A stretch of DNA of 15,333 bases, from contig JBDTMC010000153.1 of NCBI GenBank assembly GCA_039934475.1, positions 1 to 15,333 of the forward strand, given 5' to 3'. Of the stretch, positions 7,288-13,574 are shown piece by piece (the first letter of the stretch is position 1; every line of letters begins with the position of its first letter). The notes under the pieces were generated by a model that searched no databases, had not been told where the DNA came from, and worked only from the letters and a program-made list of their open reading frames with translations. The DNA comes from JBDTMC01 sp039934475. GTDB taxonomy: Bacteria > Acidobacteriota > Terriglobia > Bryobacterales > Bryobacteraceae. Position numbers and translations under genes: made by a program.

Positions 7288-7335
7288 ATCTGTGCGTCTT
7301 CCGCCAGGTCACATTACCAACTACGCTTCGTATTC

Positions 7336-8811
7336 ATGCCGAAAACACAAAGGAAAGTTCGATGGGCGCTGGCCAGCCTCTCGCTGTCGATGTTGATGCC
7401 CTCACTCGACACCAGCATCGCCAACGTTGGCTTGCCTGCCCTCGCTAAAGCGTTCACTGCCTCGTTCCAGGAAGTGCAGTGGATCGTTCTCGCCTATCTC
7501 CTCGCCATCACGGCCCTCATCGTCAGCGCCGGCCGGCTCGGTGACATCGTCGGCCGCCGGCGGCTGCTGTTGGCCGGAATCAGCTTGTTCACGTTTGCCT
7601 CGCTCCTCTGCGGTCTCGCGCCTACGCTGTGGCTGCTGATCGCCGCCCGCGCCACACAGGGCGTGGGAGCAGCCATCATGATGGCCCTCACCGTCGCCAT
7701 GGTCGGTGAAACGGTTCCCAGGGAAAGGACCGGCGCCGCGATGGGACTACTCGGTACGATGTCGGCCATTGGCACCACTCTCGGGCCATCGCTCGGCGGT
7801 GTCCTGATCGCGGCATTCGGCTGGCGGACAATCTTCCTCGTCAACGTGCCGCTGGGTATCCTCAATCTTCTACTCGCCAAGCGCTATCTTCCCTTTGATC
7901 GACGGGCAGCGGACCCGCGCAGCAAAAGCATCGACGCCATCGGTACGTTCCTGCTGGCATTGACGCTAGCCGCCTATGCCTTGGCCCTGACGTTCGGCCG
8001 GGGCGACTTCGGTCCGCTCAACGCGGCTTTGCTGTTCGCTGCATTCGTCGGCACCGGTCTCTTCGTGCTCGCCCAGGCGAGAGCAACATCGCCTTTGATC
8101 CACTTGACGATGTTCCGCAAGCCCCTGCTGAGTGCCGGCCTCGGCATGTGCGCGATCGTCTCAACGGTGATGATGGCGACGCTGGTGGTAGGGCCATTCT
8201 ATCTCTCAAGGGCGCTGGGGCTGGCTGCGGCTTCTGTTGGATTCTTCATGTCGGCCGGTCCTCTCGTCGCCGCGTTCAACGGCGTGCCGGCCGGCCGCAT
8301 GGTAGACCGTTTTGGCGCGCCCCGCATGACCATTGTCGGGCTCATCGCAATGGCCGCCGGTTGCTTTATCCTGTCGTTGATGCCGCCATCCATCGGCATC
8401 TTTGGCTACATCGCGCCTATCACCGTGGTCACGGCCGGATATGCGCTATTTCAGGCTGCCAACAACACGGCCCTCATGACCGGTATTCTGCCAGGTGAGC
8501 GCGGCGTCATCTCCGGCATGCTCAGCCTGTCTCGCAATCTCGGGCTCATCACGGGAGCCTCCGCCATGGGCGCCGTGTTTGCGCACGCGACAGGGTCCAT
8601 CGACATCATGACAGCGCATCCCGAGTCCGTCGCCGCCGGCATGCGGACCACCTTCGGCGTCGCGGCCATTCTGACCGCCTCCGCCCTCGCGATTGCTACC
8701 GGTAGGATCCCGCGACCTCTTGAACTAGTCCCTCCGGAATCGCAGGATTCGGTGGGCAGTCGCTGCTCTTCCATGCCGTCGTCACCCTCGGCCGAAAAGA
8801 CGCCACGCTAG
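7336..8811 (+). CDS. DHA2-type (EmrB/QacA-like) MFS drug exporter with an aberrant C-terminal tail
   Basis: This is a proton-driven multidrug exporter of the major facilitator superfamily, DHA2 group, probably with 14 membrane helices (491 residues from the chosen start). Visible motifs are LDTSIANVGLPALA in helix 1 (24-37), GRLGDIVGRRRLLL (66-79, motif A), and GTTLGPSLGGVLIAAFGW (146-163, the antiporter motif C) followed by RTIFLVNVPLG. I chose the ATG at 7336 (MPKTQRKVRW) because the basic N-terminus leads straight into helix 1; the in-frame ATG at 7279 falls within the operator-like palindrome. The last ~27 residues, from LELVPPESQDSVG to PSSPSAEKTPR, are polar and unlike an exporter end. 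From about 8724 the same bases encode an ankyrin-like fragment in another frame, so the original stop seems to have been lost by a rearrangement. It is divergent from the LysR gene that probably controls it. Confidence 0.88.
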   Translation: MPKTQRKVRWALASLSLSMLMPSLDTSIANVGLPALAKAFTASFQEVQWIVLAYLLAITALIVSAGRLGDIVGRRRLLLAGISLFTFASLLCGLAPTLWLLIAARATQGVGAAIMMALTVAMVGETVPRERTGAAMGLLGTMSAIGTTLGPSLGGVLIAAFGWRTIFLVNVPLGILNLLLAKRYLPFDRRAADPRSKSIDAIGTFLLALTLAAYALALTFGRGDFGPLNAALLFAAFVGTGLFVLAQARATSPLIHLTMFRKPLLSAGLGMCAIVSTVMMATLVVGPFYLSRALGLAAASVGFFMSAGPLVAAFNGVPAGRMVDRFGAPRMTIVGLIAMAAGCFILSLMPPSIGIFGYIAPITVVTAGYALFQAANNTALMTGILPGERGVISGMLSLSRNLGLITGASAMGAVFAHATGSIDIMTAHPESVAAGMRTTFGVAAILTASALAIATGRIPRPLELVPPESQDSVGSRCSSMPSSPSAEKTPR

Positions 8812-9014
8812 CGTACGTCCTGCTTGATGCTGGCGCGGACCCGCACGCTCGAGCGACGCTGCGTAAGCAACTCCGCGACATGGGAGATCCTGAGAAAGAG
8901 CAAATGCGCCAGTTCCGCGACGTCACGCCTGTGGAGTATGCTCTCCAGTTTGCCGAGCCAATCTTCGTCAACCCCGCCGCCGTAGATGCCCTCACCGAAA
9001 GGGAGCCACGGTAG
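8724..9014 (+). pseudogene. 3' fragment of an ankyrin-repeat protein gene
   Basis: In the frame different from the exporter, bases 8724-9014 read an ankyrin-like C-terminal segment: GQSLLFHAVVTLGRKDATLA, then YVLLDAGADPHARATLRKQL, then FRDVTPVEYALQFAEP, ending VDALTEREPR and TAG (9012-9014). LLDAGADPHAR and TPVEYAL are the standard ankyrin turn and helix elements. The frame is closed by TGA at 8721-8723 and has no start or ribosome site, so this is the tail of a longer gene whose 5' part is gone. It overlaps the exporter's last 88 bases. I see no transposon ends at the junction. No further gene is visible between 9015 and the convergent gene ending at 9170. Confidence 0.65.
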
Positions 9015-9169
9015 CGGACGTTGGCTTTGGGGGCCGCGACGGGGCGGTCAGTCGAGTCCAGAGTCTTTGTGAGTTGTCAGGTGGACGTACTGCGTCACAG
9101 TCGCGAGTACGCAAACGTCTCCTGCCTCCATATCCCGTAGGAATATCCGGAGCTTCGCTGCGGCTCCCG

Positions 9170-9715
9170 CTACCGCCGGTACGATAGCTCAACATAGCCG
9201 TTCTTATAAGCGACTACGTTCTTCAGATTCCATTGCTGCTCGGGTGCGGAATCACCGAATAGGTGCAGTCCGTCACCCAATGTCGCCGGTGCAATCATCA
9301 ACCGGATTTCGTCTACCAGGCCGAGCCTGAGAAAACTCTGGCCTAACATAGCCCCGCCCACCATCCAGATGTTCCGGTATCGAGGTGCGAGTATCTCACT
9401 CACCAGTCTCTTGAGATCGCCTGAGTAGAACTCCACCGTCTCCCTCGTGGAAGGCAGTTCTCGATTTGTGATCACCACTGTCGGAGTATCGCCGTAAGGC
9501 CACCCGAGTTCCAGCGCGTGCTCGTAGGTGCGAGAACCGAGCACGTAGCAGTCAATCGATGTTAGTTCATCGGCGCCGTCGTCGGCCACCCCTTTTTCGT
9601 AGACATCGCCTGCGCTGTCCATCCACGAAATACTGTTGTCCTTCTTCGCGATAAAGCCGTCAAGACTGGACACCACGTGCAGCGTCACTGTCGCTTTCAT
9701 AGCCGTGGTGCCCAT
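9170..9715 (-). CDS. Dihydrofolate-reductase-fold protein (RibD C-terminal family)
   Basis: This is a small reductase-fold protein of the DHFR / RibD C-terminal family (usual length 170-190; here 181 residues from the ATG at 9715). Family marks are the N-terminal strand and loop HVVSSLDGFIA, DCYVLGSRTYEHAL, TPTVVITNRELP, the nucleotide-binding RNIWMVGGAMLGQSFL, and DEIRLMIAPATLGDGLHLF. Members are often called 'dihydrofolate reductase family protein'; most are not true folate enzymes and their substrates are unknown. NADPH binding is expected. The ATG at 9715 overlaps the stop of the preceding propeller gene as TGATG, suggesting coupled translation. An internal ATG at 9700 (MKATVTLHV) is closer to where homologues usually begin, and an overlapping GTG is at 9718. 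A cytoplasmic enzyme directly coupled to a secreted propeller protein is unexpected and may be chance packing. Confidence 0.85.
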   Translation of the reverse strand: MGTTAMKATVTLHVVSSLDGFIAKKDNSISWMDSAGDVYEKGVADDGADELTSIDCYVLGSRTYEHALELGWPYGDTPTVVITNRELPSTRETVEFYSGDLKRLVSEILAPRYRNIWMVGGAMLGQSFLRLGLVDEIRLMIAPATLGDGLHLFGDSAPEQQWNLKNVVAYKNGYVELSYRR

Positions 9716-11949
9716 CACTCCGCACGTACCCAGATCAGCGCCAAACGTTCCCGAACATTCACGCTCAGCACCCTCGGTGTCACAGGGTAAGCCGCGTTAG
9801 AAGCCGGCGCGGCCGGAACCTGAAACTGCACTCGCGATACGCCCTCCAGCGCTCCGGGCAACGTCGTTGTCATTGTATCGACCGGTGATAGAGTGGGATC
9901 GAAGATCTCAACACCGGCCGCAATCGATAACGGTTGGGACGGCGCGATCGTTCCGGTCGTGAGAGCCGGCGTCACCTGTCCCAGCCCGTTCACGAACAGC
10001 GTTATGGTGGAACCGCCAGCGGCCGGGTTTGTACAGTCGTTTAGCGTCCCATCCGCATTCACCGCCAAAGCTGCCGGGCCAATCGCCACCGTCTTGCCAC
10101 ATCTGGTATACCCGGGGATCTCGCTGGACAGCGCGGCAAGGGAAAGGAAGATGGCCGGCTGCCGGTCCGCCACCGCCAAGGTATGAGTCTCAGAAAGATG
10201 CAGGGGAATCCGATTGTTGTTTACCTGCATCTGCGCGCTGGTTTGCCCAGCAAGTTCAAAGGGAACCTGGACGTTGATCTGTTGCGCGGACGAATAGAGA
10301 ATCGGCGCCGCAATCCCATTGAAAAACACTCCAAAGTCGTTCGTCGAAGTCGAAACGCCGCTCGCTGGAATAAATGGAAGGGCGGGTGCCAGGTCCGCTC
10401 CAAACAGCGAAATCAATTGGCCCGGCGCCACCGTCCTCACTTGGACATTGTCCGCTGGATCCCCCACGCATGCCACGCGGCTGCTGGACAGGAAATCCAC
10501 CATCGCCACGGTGCCGCCAGTGCCGCCGGTAACGGCCATCCCGGTCCCGCTCACGGCCACCGGCCAGGAGGCGATGTAATCCGTATAGTCCGATGCCGCA
10601 TCGCAGTTTAAGTAGGTGCAATCGGCCGCGCCCGCAACTAGTTGCGTCGGACCCGCCGTCGCGCCATCCTCCGCAATCCGCGCAACGAATCCAAGTTCCT
10701 GAACGGCGGATGGCCGGCAACCATCAGGCGTTCCCTGCAACCCCGGCAGATCGCTCGACCTGGCGCGACCCGATACTATGATGTCGCCGTCCGGCGCCAC
10801 TGCCAGACCCGTAATCCGGTCGGCCGATGAGCCTCCGAAGTAAGTGGACCAGACTAATTCGGTGCCAGTAGAGTTGACCTTTGTTATATAACCCATCGTG
10901 AGAGGCGGCTCTTTATATGTGTCTCCCGGAACTGTCGGAAGCGGCGGCGTGGCGGCGGTATAAGCAGTCTGGAACGTGCCCGCTGTAACCGGATAGTCGT
11001 CCGAGTTTGTCGTGCCGCCCACTATCACGTTGCCCGACGAATCCACAGCCATGCCGCGAACAATCGCCCCGTACGTTCCTGTCACATACGTTGCCCACAG
11101 TACGGTGCCCGCCGAGTTAAGTTTGGCGACGTATTGGTAACGGCAAAAGAAGGAGGCGCCAATGCCGCCCGGCCCGGAACCAAAAGTAATGCAGGTGGTT
11201 GCGTCGTGCGTGGGCTGAAACGCGCCAGCCGGAAACGCCGGGAGAATCACGGACTGCGTAGCGCCGGTGGTCACTAGATCGGGTTGGGCGCTGCCCGCCA
11301 CGTATATATTGCCTTCGCTATCCACTTGCACCAGGCCGCCGCCGGTTCCATAGATCGTCATCGTCACTCTGCTAAGAGACGCGTCCAACTTCAAGATGAA
11401 TCCCGGCGAAGCGTGACCGAACGGCGCGTCCGCTTGACGGCCGATGCCAGTGAGGAACACTTCCCCTCCGCTGCCAAGTGCGATGCCTGTCATCTGCGTA
11501 ATGAAGAGCGACGTGATGTACGTGCCATACACAATCGCACCGGAAGGATCCACCTTCACTAGAAACCCCTGCAATTGCCCGGGCATCGGATTGCTCATTT
11601 GCAGTGCTCCCGCGGTTACGGGAAAGTCGCCCGATTGCGTGTTTCCGGTGATGTAGACCGACCCGTCACTTCCCACCGCCAGCCCCGTCGCGGCGTCCTG
11701 CTCCGTGCCAGCGAGGGAAGTAAAGTAGATCAGTTTCGATCCATCCGGCGAGAGTTTCGCCACAAAGGCATCGGGTGACTCGTGAAGACTCGTCGGCGTC
11801 GAATATCCCGCGACATAGATGTTCCCCGCTTGGTCAAGTTGGATGGCTGTGGAAACTGCTCCCTTCGGCAGCGAAGGCAAAAGTTGAACCGTGCTCCCCA
11901 ACAGAGACATAGTCGCTAACCATGGCAACAAGGAGAGAATTCGAAACAT
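9715..11949 (-). CDS. Secreted SBBP beta-propeller protein with Solibacter-type C-terminal domain
   Basis: This is an exported 744-residue protein. Residues 1-20 are a hydrophobic signal sequence. Residues 32-490 carry repeated SBBP blades with the pattern GLAVGSDGSVYITG, AVDSSGNVIVGGTT, GLAVAPDGDIIVSG, and paired F(V/L)xKL/xVxxxG strands, forming a beta-propeller. Blades carry the linked PVTAGAFQ-like phrase (FPVTAGALQ, YPVTAGTFQ). From about 505 (VAPGQLISLFGADLAP) to the end is the TIGR03437 domain first described in Solibacter usitatus, with QQINVQVPFELAG and FVNGLGQVTP as its usual marks. Eight cysteines in the mature part could form disulfides. Proteins of this architecture are abundant in Acidobacteriota and have no known function; adhesion or polymer binding at the surface is a guess. 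It lies 28 bp after the kinase gene and overlaps the reductase gene by one base. No clear Shine-Dalgarno precedes its ATG. Confidence 0.88.
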   Translation of the reverse strand: MFRILSLLPWLATMSLLGSTVQLLPSLPKGAVSTAIQLDQAGNIYVAGYSTPTSLHESPDAFVAKLSPDGSKLIYFTSLAGTEQDAATGLAVGSDGSVYITGNTQSGDFPVTAGALQMSNPMPGQLQGFLVKVDPSGAIVYGTYITSLFITQMTGIALGSGGEVFLTGIGRQADAPFGHASPGFILKLDASLSRVTMTIYGTGGGLVQVDSEGNIYVAGSAQPDLVTTGATQSVILPAFPAGAFQPTHDATTCITFGSGPGGIGASFFCRYQYVAKLNSAGTVLWATYVTGTYGAIVRGMAVDSSGNVIVGGTTNSDDYPVTAGTFQTAYTAATPPLPTVPGDTYKEPPLTMGYITKVNSTGTELVWSTYFGGSSADRITGLAVAPDGDIIVSGRARSSDLPGLQGTPDGCRPSAVQELGFVARIAEDGATAGPTQLVAGAADCTYLNCDAASDYTDYIASWPVAVSGTGMAVTGGTGGTVAMVDFLSSSRVACVGDPADNVQVRTVAPGQLISLFGADLAPALPFIPASGVSTSTNDFGVFFNGIAAPILYSSAQQINVQVPFELAGQTSAQMQVNNNRIPLHLSETHTLAVADRQPAIFLSLAALSSEIPGYTRCGKTVAIGPAALAVNADGTLNDCTNPAAGGSTITLFVNGLGQVTPALTTGTIAPSQPLSIAAGVEIFDPTLSPVDTMTTTLPGALEGVSRVQFQVPAAPASNAAYPVTPRVLSVNVRERLALIWVRAE

Positions 11950-11977
11950 CGATTTCAGGCTAGCATCATCGAAGCCC

Positions 11978-13570
11978 TCACCTCGGTAGCGTGAAGTAAA
12001 ATGTTGCCCCCTCGCCTAACTTGCTTTCTACCCAGATTCGCCCTGCGTGGCGCGTCACGATCTTGCGGCAGATGGCCAGTCCCATGCCGCTCCCCGGATA
12101 CTTGTCCCGAGGGTTCAGCGTCTTAAAGATCCCGAACACCTTCTCCGCATATTGCTGTTCGATGCCGATCCCGCCATCCTTAACTGAAAACAGCCACTCG
12201 CCCTCTCGTGGCTCCGCGGCAATGTGGATTTGGGGTGGCGCGTCACCGCGGTATCGGATGGAATTTACCAGCAGGTTTTGGAACATCCGAGTCAATTGAA
12301 TCGGGTCCGCCAGCACCTCCGGCAAGTTACCTACGGTCACCACGGCATGGTTCTCTTCGATCAGCGACTGCAGATTGAGAATGGCATCGTTTAACGCCGC
12401 GTCACTCCGGGTTCTAACGAAATGGTCGGTACCTCGGGCATCCACGCGTGAGAAATCCAGCAGATCGTGGATCATACGCTCCATCCGCTCGCTGCCGTCC
12501 ACGATGTAGTGGATGAACTGGTCGGCCTCGCCATCCAGTTGCCCTTTGTACCGTTTCGCCAGCAACTGCGCGAAAACCGACACCGTCCGCAACGGCTCTT
12601 GCAGGTCGTGGCTGGCGATGTAGGCGAACTGTTGCAGTTCTTCGTTCGATCGCATCAACTCGTCCGTGCGGTCCAATACACGCTGCTCCAGGGTGGAATT
12701 CAAGCGGCGAATCTCTTGTTCGTTCGTCTTGCGAATACTGATATCGCGGATCGCCGTCGTAATCACAATGCCTTCCTCAGTCACCAAAGGCCTCACGCTG
12801 ATTGCCACCGGAAACCTCGATCCGTTTTCCCCAACCGCGTACACTTCCTTTCCCACGTCGCCAGGATGGAGCTTCGGTCCGCCCAACTCGTCCTCGAACT
12901 CCGAAGGTCGCTGGAATTCCCAGTCCGGAACCAGCGAACGGATATTCCTGTGGAGCAAATGGTCTCGGCCCCGGCCGAAGACGACTTCGGTCTGCGAATT
13001 AACCATCACAATCTCGCCATCGTCACGACACATCACCATCGCGTCCGGCGCGGCTTCCAGCAGTGCGCGGAACTTCTGCTCCGCCTTCTGCAGAACTGCC
13101 GCCTGCTTTCGCAGTGTGTCGGCCTGTTCCTGCAGTTTCGCGCTGTTGCGCCGCAGTTCCACCAGCACCGCCACCTTGGAGCGCAATACCTCGGGTACAA
13201 TCGGCTTGAAGAGAAAGTCCACCGCGCCCAGGTCGTATCCCCGGAACAGGTGTTCTTCGTTCTTGTATCCGGTTAGAAAAATGATGGGAGTCTGCCGTGA
13301 GCGCGGACGGCTGCGAATCAATTCCGCCGCCTCGAATCCATCCATCTCCGGCATTCGCACGTCCAGCAGAATGGCGGCGAAATCGTCGTGCAGCAAATGG
13401 CGCAGTGCTTCCTTCCCGGAGCCCGCCATGATTAGTTCATCGCCCAACCCGTAAAGGGCCGCTTCCAACGACACCAGGTTCTCCGGTGTGTCGTCAACCA
13501 ACAGGATCTTCATCCGCTGGTCGGGCACTCGGTGTACTTCCGTCGGCAACCGGTCTCCCCCTGCGATCAT
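11978..13570 (-). CDS. Cytoplasmic response regulator-PAS-histidine kinase fusion
   Basis: This is a 530-residue signalling protein. A receiver domain (20-137) has the acidic pair D26/D27, phospho-acceptor D70, T100 and K122. A coiled coil (about 135-165) leads into a PAS domain (165-285, ending IVITTAIRDISIRK), then a second coiled coil and the dimerisation/phosphoacceptor helix with H321 in ASHDLQEPLRTV, of the phytochrome-like kinase type. The HATPase domain (about 420-530) has the N box (NLLVNSIRY, N432/N436), G1 DGGIGI (465-470), the F box VFGIFKTL and G2 GSGMGLAI. No membrane helix is present, so it is soluble. The upstream hybrid kinase ends four bases before this ATG, and the receiver here is a natural target for that kinase. 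The start at 13570 has GGGA upstream; an alternative is the ATG at 13513, where the receiver begins (MKILLVDD). Confidence 0.9.
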   Translation of the reverse strand: MIAGGDRLPTEVHRVPDQRMKILLVDDTPENLVSLEAALYGLGDELIMAGSGKEALRHLLHDDFAAILLDVRMPEMDGFEAAELIRSRPRSRQTPIIFLTGYKNEEHLFRGYDLGAVDFLFKPIVPEVLRSKVAVLVELRRNSAKLQEQADTLRKQAAVLQKAEQKFRALLEAAPDAMVMCRDDGEIVMVNSQTEVVFGRGRDHLLHRNIRSLVPDWEFQRPSEFEDELGGPKLHPGDVGKEVYAVGENGSRFPVAISVRPLVTEEGIVITTAIRDISIRKTNEQEIRRLNSTLEQRVLDRTDELMRSNEELQQFAYIASHDLQEPLRTVSVFAQLLAKRYKGQLDGEADQFIHYIVDGSERMERMIHDLLDFSRVDARGTDHFVRTRSDAALNDAILNLQSLIEENHAVVTVGNLPEVLADPIQLTRMFQNLLVNSIRYRGDAPPQIHIAAEPREGEWLFSVKDGGIGIEQQYAEKVFGIFKTLNPRDKYPGSGMGLAICRKIVTRHAGRIWVESKLGEGATFYFTLPR

Positions 13571-13574
13571 GCGT

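Noticed and set aside
9149..9167. GGAGC/GCTCC hairpin just after the reductase-fold gene stop
   Set aside because: Only a 5-bp stem with no T-run; too weak to call a terminator.
9015..9169. Gap between ankyrin remnant and reductase-fold gene searched for RNA genes and repeats
   Set aside because: No open frame with protein-like composition, tRNA-like fold or repeat was seen.
12467..13276. 269-codon plus-strand open frame
   Set aside because: Antisense to the receiver-PAS-kinase gene; no fold or family signal.
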